This document shows, piece by piece, positions 50,463-58,356 of a DNA stretch of 64,000 nt. The stretch comes from DATEOR01 sp035698665 (GTDB taxonomy: Bacteria > Actinomycetota > Thermoleophilia > Gaiellales > Gaiellaceae). The position numbers and the translations under genes were made by a program. The notes below the pieces were generated by a model, which was not told where the DNA came from, searched no databases, and saw nothing but the letters and a program-made list of their open reading frames with translations. The first letter of the stretch is position 1. Each line of letters starts with the position of its first letter. Location of the stretch: positions 1-64,000 of the forward strand of contig DASSBN010000078.1 in NCBI GenBank assembly GCA_035698665.1. The letters run 5' to 3'.

Positions 50463-51215
50463 CTAGAGCCGGCCTGCCGCGATGATGCGCTGCAGGAACT
50501 CCTGCGTGCGCGGGTTGGCCGGCGAGCGGAAGATCTGCTCTGGCGGCCCTTCCTCGAGCAGGACGCCCTGGTCGAGGAAGCAGACGCGGTTGGCGATGTC
50601 GGCGGCGAAGCCCATCTCGTGGGTCGCGATCACCATCGTCATCCCGCCCGCGGCGAGCTCGCGGATGACGTTCAGGACCTCGGCGACGAGCTCGGGGTCG
50701 AGTGCGCTCGTCACCTCGTCGAGGAGCATGAGCTGGGGCTGCATCGCAAGGGCGCGCACGATCGCCACGCGCTGCTGCTGCCCGCCTGAGAGCCGATCCG
50801 GGTAGTCGTCGCGGCGATCCTCGAGGCCGAAGCGGCGCAAAAGCTCGACGCCCTGTGCATCGGCCTCCGCGCGAGCGAGGCCGAGCGCCTTGCGCGGGCC
50901 GAGCGTGACGTTCTCGAGCACGCTCATGTGCGGGAAGAGGTTGAACGACTGGAAGACGATCCCGATGCCGCGGCGGATCTCGTTCACGTCGAGCCCGCGC
51001 TTCGTGATCTCCCGGCCGAGGACGAAGATCCGTCCTGCATCGATCGGCTCGATCAGGTTGATGCAACGGAGAAGGGTCGACTTGCCCGAGCCGGAGGCGC
51101 CGATGAGGCACACGACCTCGTGCTCGGCGACGGTGAGGTCGATTCCCTTCAGCACCTCCCGCTTGTCGAATGACTTGTGGAGGTCCTCGACGACGAGGCA
51201 TGGCGACGCGGTCAC
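50463..51215 (-). CDS. polar amino acid ABC transporter ATPase
   Basis: A 250-residue GlnQ/HisP-like ATPase: Walker A 'GASGSGKSTLLRC', signature LSGGQQQRVAI, Walker B 'LMLLDEVTSALDPELV' and H-loop ATHEMG. It powers the permease whose stop it overlaps by 4 bases. The family imports amino acids, opines or related amines. Confidence 0.94.
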   Translation of the reverse strand: MTASPCLVVEDLHKSFDKREVLKGIDLTVAEHEVVCLIGASGSGKSTLLRCINLIEPIDAGRIFVLGREITKRGLDVNEIRRGIGIVFQSFNLFPHMSVLENVTLGPRKALGLARAEADAQGVELLRRFGLEDRRDDYPDRLSGGQQQRVAIVRALAMQPQLMLLDEVTSALDPELVAEVLNVIRELAAGGMTMVIATHEMGFAADIANRVCFLDQGVLLEEGPPEQIFRSPANPRTQEFLQRIIAAGRL

Positions 51216-52051
51216 GCCGCGATTCCCGCTGCGAGGCGTCGACGCCGGCTGCGCTCGTTGAGGTAGTCCGTCAATCGCGCCAGCGGAATGGTGAACGCGA
51301 CGAAGATGAGGGCGGCCGCGACGTAGGGCGTGAAGTTGAACGTCGCCGACGTGTTGATCTGCGCCTGCCGGAAGGCTTCGACGGGGCCGATGAGCGCGAC
51401 GAGCGCCGTGTCCTTCTGCAGGCCGATGAAGTCGTTCAGGAGCGGCGGGATGACGCGGCGCACGGCCTGGGGCACGATGACGTAGCGGAGCGACTGGCCG
51501 CGGGAGAGGCCGAGCGACCGCGCCGCCGCGTCCTGGCTCGGATGCACCGATTCGATACCGGCCCGGTAGACCTCCGCCACGTAGGCCGAGTAGATGATGA
51601 TCAGCGCCACGGTCGCCCAGACGAGCGCCGAGGTCGGGACGCCGGAGAGCCCCAGGGCCGGCACGCCGAAGCCGAGGATGAAGATAAGGAGGATCGTCGG
51701 GATTCCCCGGAAGAAGTCCGTGTAGGCGATCGCGAGCGCCCGGATCGGGAAGAACACGGGGCCGGGGAGGCTCCGCAGCACGGCGATGACGAGGGCGAAC
51801 GCGAGGATGAACACCTCGGCGACGCAGAAGATCTTGATGTTGAGCCAGAAGGCGCGGAGGATCTCGGGGAACGAGTCGCTGAAGACCTCGCGGTTGAAGA
51901 ACGCGGTCTTGACCTCGGGCCAGCCCGGCGAGTTCGTGACCACGAGGATCAGGACGGCGAAGAAGACGACCGTGCTGACGAGCGCGATGAGAACGCTGCG
52001 CGCGTCCCCGCTCATCCCGCCCAGGATCCTCGAGCGGCGGTCGCCTTCCAT
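51212..52051 (-). CDS. polar amino acid ABC transporter permease
   Basis: A 279-residue HisM/GlnP-type permease with about five to six membrane helices and the EAA loop 'DAAARSLGLSRGQSLRYVIVPQAVRRVIPPL' (given in parts here: DAAARSLGLSRGQ). The protein has a longer N-terminal part than minimal HisM proteins. It sits 17 bases after the binding-protein gene. Confidence 0.93.
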   Translation of the reverse strand: MEGDRRSRILGGMSGDARSVLIALVSTVVFFAVLILVVTNSPGWPEVKTAFFNREVFSDSFPEILRAFWLNIKIFCVAEVFILAFALVIAVLRSLPGPVFFPIRALAIAYTDFFRGIPTILLIFILGFGVPALGLSGVPTSALVWATVALIIIYSAYVAEVYRAGIESVHPSQDAAARSLGLSRGQSLRYVIVPQAVRRVIPPLLNDFIGLQKDTALVALIGPVEAFRQAQINTSATFNFTPYVAAALIFVAFTIPLARLTDYLNERSRRRRLAAGIAA

Positions 52052-52068
52052 GGCCTAGAACTCTGGCG

Positions 52069-52998
52069 CTACTGGAGGACGGGAGCGCTCGCCTTGTCGG
52101 AGAGCCACGTCTGCTGGATCTGCGCCAGCTCGCCGCTGTCCTTCAAGTGGGCGAGCCCCTCGTTGACGCACTCGGTCAGCGGGCTGTCCTTCGCCAGCAC
52201 CATCCCGAAGTACTCCTGCGAGCCGATCGTCGGGAACTGACCGACGATCTTGCCGTTGGGGACCTGCACCGCCGTGATGAAGAACGCCGTCGGGAGGTCG
52301 ACCACGAGCCCGTCGATCTGCTTCGCCTTGAGCGCCGCGACGCCCGCGTCGAGCGTGTCGTAGACCTGCGGCTGCGAGCTCGGCTGGATGTTCTCCGTGA
52401 TGTAGTCGTAGCTCGTCGTCCCGACCGGCGCGCCGAGCGTCGCGTCCTTCAGGTCGGCGAGCGTCGTCGCGTTGGCGATCTTCGAGTCCTTGAGCGCAAC
52501 CACCGACTGGTTCACGTCGTAGTAGGAGTCGCTGAAGTCGACCGCCTCCGCGCGCTTGGGCGTGTACGAGATCTGGTTGATGTCGAAGTCGAAGTCCTTC
52601 GGGCCGGGCTTGAAGGAGTTGTTGAACGGGACGACCGTCCACTCGACTTCGTCCTTCGTGAAGCCCATCTCCTTCGCGACCGCGAAGGCGACTGCGCTCT
52701 CGAAGCCCTTGCCGCTCTCGGGGTCGGAGATCTTCCACTGGCCCTGCGGCGTGCCGCCGAACCACGGCGGGTAGGCCGGATTGTCCGTGCCGATCGTGAG
52801 CTTGCCGTCGTTGACGAGCTGGAGCGCGTCCTTCGCGCAGGGGCTCGGCTCGAACGCCCCCGTCCCGCTGCCGGTCGCGGCGGGAGTGGTCGGCGCGCTC
52901 TCCTCGGTGCCGCAGCCGGCGACCGCGACCGCGAGCGCGAGAACGAGCAGAGCGAGAGGGATTCGGAGACGCCGCACGAGAGCTAGCGAAGCTACCAC
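52069..52998 (-). CDS. family 3 extracellular amino acid/amine-binding lipoprotein
   Basis: A 309-residue solute-binding protein with a lipobox AVAGC after a basic N-terminus. GTG 52998 or 52977 may be the start; the second gives a more compact signal. The family 3 fold is shown by 'LTIGTDNPAYPPWFGG', 'GFESAVAFAVAKEMGF' and 'YDYITENIQPSSQPQVYDTL' segments. It heads the importer-dehydrogenase operon. The ligand is unknown. Confidence 0.92.
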   Translation of the reverse strand: MVASLALVRRLRIPLALLVLALAVAVAGCGTEESAPTTPAATGSGTGAFEPSPCAKDALQLVNDGKLTIGTDNPAYPPWFGGTPQGQWKISDPESGKGFESAVAFAVAKEMGFTKDEVEWTVVPFNNSFKPGPKDFDFDINQISYTPKRAEAVDFSDSYYDVNQSVVALKDSKIANATTLADLKDATLGAPVGTTSYDYITENIQPSSQPQVYDTLDAGVAALKAKQIDGLVVDLPTAFFITAVQVPNGKIVGQFPTIGSQEYFGMVLAKDSPLTECVNEGLAHLKDSGELAQIQQTWLSDKASAPVLQ

Positions 52999-53028
52999 AT
53001 TCGTCCCCGCCGCTTCACTTCTAAAAGC

Positions 53029-53853
53029 CTATTCGCAGCCGATTCCGTCTCCGTCCCCGTCGATCCGGTACCGATCGGCGCCGCGAACGTGCACGGGGGC
53101 GAGACCGAGGGCCTCGATGTCGGCGCAGTCGAGGTCGCCCGTGACCGGCAGGCAGGGGTCATAGCCCGGCTCGCATCCGCCCTGCTCGAGCGTGAGCGGG
53201 TTGGGATCGTTGTGCTTCGGCTCGGTCGTGAAGGCGGCGCTCGGATCGAGCACGGCCTCGCAGGCTCCCCAGGCTCCCCGGCGGGCCTTGCTCGCCCGCT
53301 CCGCCGCTTTCAAGAGCTCGTCTGCGTATCGGCCCCTGTCGCCGTCGTAGAACCAAACGCTCGCCGCTCCGCGCCGGACGAGCTCGAGATTGACGTTGAC
53401 GGCGCCGCGGAAGACGTAGCGCAGGACTCGCCCGTAGCGATCGATCTTGTCGAGAGCGGGGTCGGCCTCGAGGCGAACGGCACTCCCCTCGGGGACGAGA
53501 TCGCGCAGTGCCGAGGCCGCTGCGCGAGAGTAGCACTCTCCGGTTCCGACCTCGGGCGTGTCGATCTGGACGAGGCGGACGCGTCGACCGCCGGCGAGCT
53601 CGAGAGTGTCGCCGTCGATCACGCGCGCAACCTCGCGGAGCTGCGGCGCCGCCGGGGGCGGCTTGGGCTCGTGCTTCTTGTGCTTCGGCTTCTGCTCCGT
53701 CGTCGAACCGGGCTCGGGCTGGGTCACGACGCCGCCCTGAGCCTCGCCCGGCTGAGGCTCAGTCGCCGTGCAGGCAGCGAGGGCGAGACAAGGCAGGACG
53801 GCGAGGAGGAGAAGGAGACGCGCGGGCCGCACGCTCTCGAGCGTACGAACCAC
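53029..53853 (-). CDS. thermonuclease-like lipoprotein with Excalibur-type calcium motif
   Basis: A 274-residue protein from GTG 53853. Lipobox LAAC, a Pro/Lys-rich spacer, then an SNase domain (about 75-200) with 'VARVIDGDTLEL', the Arg in 'VRLVQIDTPEVG' and 'DRYGRVLRYVF'. The C-terminal 50 residues have paired Cys and end 'DGDGDGIGCE', the Excalibur calcium-binding motif. It is an outer-surface nuclease, perhaps for nutrient recovery. Confidence 0.86.
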   Translation of the reverse strand: MVRTLESVRPARLLLLLAVLPCLALAACTATEPQPGEAQGGVVTQPEPGSTTEQKPKHKKHEPKPPPAAPQLREVARVIDGDTLELAGGRRVRLVQIDTPEVGTGECYSRAAASALRDLVPEGSAVRLEADPALDKIDRYGRVLRYVFRGAVNVNLELVRRGAASVWFYDGDRGRYADELLKAAERASKARRGAWGACEAVLDPSAAFTTEPKHNDPNPLTLEQGGCEPGYDPCLPVTGDLDCADIEALGLAPVHVRGADRYRIDGDGDGIGCE

Positions 53854-54005
53854 GGTGCGCGAGGTCTAGTCCCAAACGGCCACGCCCCGGTGTCGGACAC
53901 CGCGCGCCGTCAAGTGGCCTTTGCGCCGAGAGTGGAACTTCTCGGGGCGTTCGCGGCTGAGGCGACGTGGACATAAGAGGCGTGCCAACCCTGAAAGGAG
54001 CCTCG

Positions 54006-54179
54006 ATGAACCTCGGCCTGCGCGCCCTGCTTCTGATCGCCTCCGTCATCCTCTTCGTCGTCGCGGCGATCAGCGACTCGAACTCCGGAGACCTGCTCGC
54101 GTGGGGCCTCGCGTGCCTGGCGGGCGCACTCCTCGTCGGCGAGACCGGCTTCGCCCGCCTCGGAGGCAGGCGTTCGTAG
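54006..54179 (+). CDS. 57-residue small membrane protein
   Basis: ATG at 54006 with AAAGGAG 5 bases upstream. Two membrane helices (about 4-20 and 27-45) and a short basic end. Function unknown. Its stop lies 1 base before the 3' end of the tRNA gene on the other strand. Confidence 0.7.
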   Translation: MNLGLRALLLIASVILFVVAAISDSNSGDLLAWGLACLAGALLVGETGFARLGGRRS

Positions 54180-54252
54180 TGGGCCGTGCAGGGATCGAAC
54201 CTGCGACCTTGGGATTAAGAGTCCCCTGCTCTACCAGCTGAGCTAACGGCCC
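54180..54252 (-). tRNA. tRNA-Lys (anticodon CTT)
   Basis: A complete 73-nt cloverleaf: acceptor GGGCCGT/ACGGCCC, D-arm with AGCTCAGCTGGTAGAGC, anticodon loop CTCTTAA giving CTT, and T-arm GCAGGTTCGATCCCTGC. The discriminator base is A, and CCA is not encoded. Confidence 0.97.
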
Positions 54253-54285
54253 CGCGGAGAGGAGTGTAGCGAGGCCTTTTGGGGG

Positions 54286-54390
54286 CTAGACGCGCTCGAG
54301 GCGCCAGTTCACGTACCAGACGAGGGTCTTCCCCGTCGTGACGCCGCGGACGATGAGCGGTGCGCCGGCTAGAAGGATCTTGAGAGGCAT
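54286..54390 (-). CDS. possible 34-residue peptide
   Basis: An ATG-to-TAG frame between tRNA-Lys and wecB. The peptide is basic with one hydrophobic stretch and ends 'VWYVNWRLERV'. There is no clear ribosome site, and it may be spurious. Confidence 0.25.
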   Translation of the reverse strand: MPLKILLAGAPLIVRGVTTGKTLVWYVNWRLERV

Positions 54391-54414
54391 GGGCCAACTA
54401 CATTCGGGGTCGAC

Positions 54415-55479
54415 ATGCGAATCCTTTCCATCGTCGGCAACCGCCCGCAGTTCATAAAGTCGGGTCCCCTCTCGCTCGCCTTGCGAAACCGGGCGGACGA
54501 GGTCGTCCTCCACACCGGCCAGCACTACGACCACGAGCTCTCGCAGGTCTTCTTCGACGAGCTCGGGCTCGACCCGCCCCAGCACCGGCTGGAGGCCGGC
54601 TCCGGGAGCCACGCCGAGCAGACGGCGCGCATGCTGCCGGGGATCGAGGCGGCGGTCGTCGAGGAGAAGCCCGATCTCGTCCTGGTCTACGGCGACACGA
54701 ACTCGACGCTGGCCGGCGCGCTCGCCGCGGCGAAGCTTCGCGTCCCGGTCGCGCATGTCGAGGCCGGCCTACGCTCTTTCGACCGGACGATGCCGGAGGA
54801 GCTGAACCGCGTCCTCGTCGACCGCGTGTCGAGCCTCCTCTTCGCCCCTTCCGACACAGCCGTCGCGAATCTCCAGACGGAGGGGATCGTCGAAGGCGTG
54901 CACCAGGTCGGCGATGTCATGCTCGACGCCAACCTGCGCCTGGCCCCGATCGCACGCGAGCGGTCCCAGGCGCTCGAGCTCGCCGGCGTCGAGGCCGGCG
55001 CCTATGCCCTCGCAACCGTCCACCGCGAGGCGAACACGCGGCAGCCGGCGCTCGGCAGGATCGTCGAAGCGCTGAACGCCCTGGAGGAGCCCGTCGTCTT
55101 TCCGCTCCACCCGCGAACGGCAGGCGCGCTCGAAAGCCAGGGGCTTCGGCTCGCCGGCCACGTCCGTCCCGACCCGCCCGCCGGCTACCTCGACTTCGCG
55201 GCGCTGGCCTCGCAGGCGCGCGTCATCCTCACCGACTCCGGCGGGGTGCAGAAGGAGGCGTACTGGTACGAGGTGCCGTGCGTGACGCTGCGCGACAGCA
55301 CCGAATGGGTCGAGACCGTGCAGACGGGCTGGAACCGTCTCGTGGGCACCGATCCGGACGCGATCGTCGCGGCGACACAGGAGGTGGGGCCCGGCCCCGA
55401 GCACCCGCCGCTTTACGGGGACGGCCATGCGGCCGATTTGATCGCTGACGTGCTTTGTACGATTGAAACCCAGTGTTGA
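54415..55479 (+). CDS. wecB: UDP-GlcNAc 2-epimerase (non-hydrolysing)
   Basis: A 354-residue enzyme converting UDP-GlcNAc to UDP-ManNAc. Marks are 'GNRPQFIKSGPLSLALR', 'HTGQHYDHELSQVFFDELGL', 'HVEAGLRSFDRTMPEELNR' and 'LTDSGGVQKEAYWYEVPC'. Overlaps the next gene by 7 bases. It begins a four-gene nucleotide-sugar operon. Confidence 0.92.
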   Translation: MRILSIVGNRPQFIKSGPLSLALRNRADEVVLHTGQHYDHELSQVFFDELGLDPPQHRLEAGSGSHAEQTARMLPGIEAAVVEEKPDLVLVYGDTNSTLAGALAAAKLRVPVAHVEAGLRSFDRTMPEELNRVLVDRVSSLLFAPSDTAVANLQTEGIVEGVHQVGDVMLDANLRLAPIARERSQALELAGVEAGAYALATVHREANTRQPALGRIVEALNALEEPVVFPLHPRTAGALESQGLRLAGHVRPDPPAGYLDFAALASQARVILTDSGGVQKEAYWYEVPCVTLRDSTEWVETVQTGWNRLVGTDPDAIVAATQEVGPGPEHPPLYGDGHAADLIADVLCTIETQC

Positions 55480-56741
55480 AGCCTGAAGTCGCCATCGTCG
55501 GGGCGGGCTACGTCGGCCTGCCGCTCGGCCGGTGCTTCGCAGAGGCGGGTATCCCTGTGGTTCTCGTCGACATCGATGCGGAGCGCGTCGCGTCCGTGAA
55601 CCGCGGCGAGAGCCACGTCGAGGACGTGCCCTCGGAGGCGCTCGGGCCGCTCGTCGAGGCGGGCACGCTCGCCGCGACGACGAGCTACGACGCGGTCCGC
55701 GACGCGAACGCGATCGTCGTCGCCCTGCCGACGCCGCTCTCCGCCAACCGGGAGCCCGACCTCTCCACCGTCCTTTCCGCGGCTCGCGAGCTCGGCAAGC
55801 GCCTCCGCACCGGGCACCTCGTCTCCCTCGAGTCGACGACCTACCCGGGGACGACGCGCGAGGAGGTCCTGCCGATCCTGGCCGAGAGCGGCCTCGAGGT
55901 GGGCAAGGACTTCTTCCTCGCCTTCTCGCCCGAGCGGATCGACCCGGGCCGCGAGGACTGGACGGTCAAGACGACGCCGAAGGTGGTCGGCGGCGTGACG
56001 GCCGCGTGCACCGAGAAGGCCGTCGCCTTCTACGAGCGCGCCATCGACACCGTCTTCAGCGTCTCCTCGCCGGAAGCCGCCGAGCTGACGAAGCTCCTCG
56101 AGAACATCTTCCGCTCGGTCAACATCGCCCTCGTCAACGAGCTCGCGCAGCTGTGCGACCGGATGCACGTCGACGTCTGGGAGGTCGTCGAGGCGGCGGC
56201 GACGAAGCCGTTCGGCTTCATGAGCTTCAAGCCCGGCCCCGGCCTGGGCGGGCACTGTCTCCCCGTCGACCCGTTCTACCTCGCCTGGAAGGCGCGCGAG
56301 TTCGACTTCTACACCGAGTTCATCGAGCTCGCGGGCAAGGTCAACGAGAACATGCCGTACTTCTGCCTGGAGAAGATCACGCGCGCGCTCAACTCGCAGG
56401 AGAAGGCCGTCAAGGGCAGCCGCGTCCACCTCGTCGGGGTGGCCTACAAGTCCGATGTCGGCGACCTGCGCGAGTCCCCCGCCCTGAAGCTGATCGAGCT
56501 CCTTCGCGGCGAAGGCGCAGACGTTTCCTACCACGACCCGCACGTGCCGGAGCTTCCCGAGCACGCGCTCACCTCGGCCGACCTCGACGGATCGATCGAC
56601 GCAGTCGATTGTGTCGCGATCGTGACGGCGCACTCCGGCATCGACTACGCCGCGCTTGCCGAGAAAGCCAAGCTCGTCGTCGACTTCCGCAATGCGACGG
56701 GCAAGAACGGGTCCGCGAACGGACGCGTGTGGAAGCTCTGA
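55473..56741 (+). CDS. wecC: nucleotide-sugar 6-dehydrogenase (UDP-HexNAc type)
   Basis: A 422-residue enzyme from GTG 55473. The Rossmann motif is 'VAIVGAGYVGLPLGRCFAEAG', and the catalytic Cys lies in 'PGLGGHCLPVDPFYLAWKA'. The latter form is typical of WecC/WbpA enzymes that oxidise UDP-ManNAc or UDP-GlcNAc to the uronic acid. With WecB upstream, UDP-ManNAcA is the most direct product. Confidence 0.92.
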   Translation: MLKPEVAIVGAGYVGLPLGRCFAEAGIPVVLVDIDAERVASVNRGESHVEDVPSEALGPLVEAGTLAATTSYDAVRDANAIVVALPTPLSANREPDLSTVLSAARELGKRLRTGHLVSLESTTYPGTTREEVLPILAESGLEVGKDFFLAFSPERIDPGREDWTVKTTPKVVGGVTAACTEKAVAFYERAIDTVFSVSSPEAAELTKLLENIFRSVNIALVNELAQLCDRMHVDVWEVVEAAATKPFGFMSFKPGPGLGGHCLPVDPFYLAWKAREFDFYTEFIELAGKVNENMPYFCLEKITRALNSQEKAVKGSRVHLVGVAYKSDVGDLRESPALKLIELLRGEGADVSYHDPHVPELPEHALTSADLDGSIDAVDCVAIVTAHSGIDYAALAEKAKLVVDFRNATGKNGSANGRVWKL

Positions 56742-57718
56742 AACTGGCCGCGGTAGGCCTGGGGTACTGGGGCCCGAACCTCGCGCGGAACCTCGACGAG
56801 CTCGACGGCGCCGAGCTTACGTGGATCTGCGACCGAGACGAGGGCCGGCTCGAGCGCTATGGCGGCCGCTTCCCCGACGCGCGCAAGACGACGGGCTTCG
56901 ACGACGTCCTCGCCGACGACGAGGTGGACGCGGTCGCGATCGCAACCCCGGTCGTCACGCACTTCGAGCTCGCGCGCGAGGCCCTCCTCGCCGGCAAGCA
57001 CGTCTTCGTCGAGAAGCCGCTCGCACTCTCCTCGGCGCTCGGCGAGCAGCTCGTCGCGCTGGCGGAGGAGCGCGCGCTCGTCCTCATGCCGGGCCACCTC
57101 CTCCTCTACCACCCCGGCGTCGCCAAGCTCAAGGACCTCGTCGACTCCGAGGAGCTCGGCCGCCTGCTCTACGTGTACGGGAACCGCCAGAACCTCGGCC
57201 AGATCCGCAAGGACGAGAACGCGCTCTGGAGCCTCGGTGCGCACGACCTCTCCGTCATCCTCCACCTCGTGGGCGAGGAGCCGGCCGAGGCCTGGGCGCG
57301 CGGCGAGTCCTTCCTGAATCCGGGCGTGGAGGACGTCGTCTTCTGCTACCTCCGCTTTCCGTCGGGGGTCATCGCACACATGCACCTCTCCTGGCTCGAC
57401 CCGCACAAGATGCGGCGGATGACCGTCGTCGGCGACACGAAGATGGCGGTCTTCGACGACATGGAGCCCGAACGCAAGGTGACGGTCTACGACCGCGGAG
57501 CGCAGGCGCCGGCGGATACCTGGAGCGACTGGCAGACGCGCTCCGGCGACATCTCGATCCCCAGGGTCGCGAACGACGAGCCGCTCCGCCTCGAGTGCGA
57601 GCACTTCCTCGCCCTCCTGCGCGGGGACGGAGACAGAGGCGCGGCCGCGCGCGAGGGGCTTGCCGTGGTTCGCGCGCTGGAGCTGCTGCAGAGCTCCCTC
57701 GAGCGGGAACGCGTGTGA
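56729..57718 (+). CDS. Gfo/Idh/MocA-family oxidoreductase (WbpB-like)
   Basis: GTG 56729 gives 329 residues and overlaps wecC by 13 bases. The N-terminal motif is 'AVGLGYWGPNLARNL', the catalytic Lys is in 'HVFVEKPLALS' and 'LGAHDLSVILHLV' follows in the second domain. Such enzymes oxidise the 3-OH of UDP-GlcNAcA in the di-acetamido uronic acid route. The order fits WbpB. Confidence 0.86.
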   Translation: MEALKLAAVGLGYWGPNLARNLDELDGAELTWICDRDEGRLERYGGRFPDARKTTGFDDVLADDEVDAVAIATPVVTHFELAREALLAGKHVFVEKPLALSSALGEQLVALAEERALVLMPGHLLLYHPGVAKLKDLVDSEELGRLLYVYGNRQNLGQIRKDENALWSLGAHDLSVILHLVGEEPAEAWARGESFLNPGVEDVVFCYLRFPSGVIAHMHLSWLDPHKMRRMTVVGDTKMAVFDDMEPERKVTVYDRGAQAPADTWSDWQTRSGDISIPRVANDEPLRLECEHFLALLRGDGDRGAAAREGLAVVRALELLQSSLERERV

Positions 57719-58356
57719 GCCGGATCGCGGAGACGGCCGTCGTCTACCCCGGCGTCGAGCTCGGCGAGGACGTGGTCATCGGTGACTACGCCGTCGTCGG
57801 CAAGCAGCCCGTGCTCGGCAAACGCTCGACCGCCTCGCGAGACGAGCTGCCTCCCCTGGTCGTCGGCGACGGGAGCGCCATCCTCGCGGGTGCCGTGGTG
57901 TTCGCAGGAACGACCCTCGGCGCCGGGGTGATAGTCGGCGACCAGGCGTGCGTGCGGGAACGCTGCGAGCTCGGCGACGAGGTCGTGGTCGGGCGGGGCT
58001 CCCATGTCGAGAACGACACGTCGATCGGCGCGCGCACCCGCGTGCAGGCAAACGCCTACGTCACGGCCTACTCCACCGTCGAGGAAGACGTCTTCATCGC
58101 ACCGTGCGTCGTGACGACGAACGACAACTACATGGGGCGCACGGAGGCCCGCTTCGCGGAGATGCGAGGTCCGACGATTCGACGTGGGGCGCGCATCGGG
58201 GGCGGCGCAGTGCTCCTCCCCGGGATCGAGATCGGCGAAGAGGCCTTCGTCGGCGCGGGCGCGGTCGTGCTCGCGGACGTGCCGGCGCGCGCGGTCGTGG
58301 TCGGAAATCCGGCGCGGAAGATCCGCGACGTGCCCGACGACGAGCTCCTCAGTTGA
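57715..58356 (+). CDS. left-handed beta-helix acyltransferase (WbpD-like)
   Basis: GTG 57715 overlaps the previous stop by 4 bases and gives 213 residues. Hexapeptide repeats (e.g. VELGEDVVIGDYAVVG, ARIGGGAVLLPGIEIG) fill the protein, with 'VGNPARKIRDVP' at the end, as in WbpD/WlbB acetyltransferases that N-acetylate UDP-3-amino sugars. The amine donor step (WbpE-type aminotransferase) is not in the window. Confidence 0.86.
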   Translation: MSRIAETAVVYPGVELGEDVVIGDYAVVGKQPVLGKRSTASRDELPPLVVGDGSAILAGAVVFAGTTLGAGVIVGDQACVRERCELGDEVVVGRGSHVENDTSIGARTRVQANAYVTAYSTVEEDVFIAPCVVTTNDNYMGRTEARFAEMRGPTIRRGARIGGGAVLLPGIEIGEEAFVGAGAVVLADVPARAVVVGNPARKIRDVPDDELLS

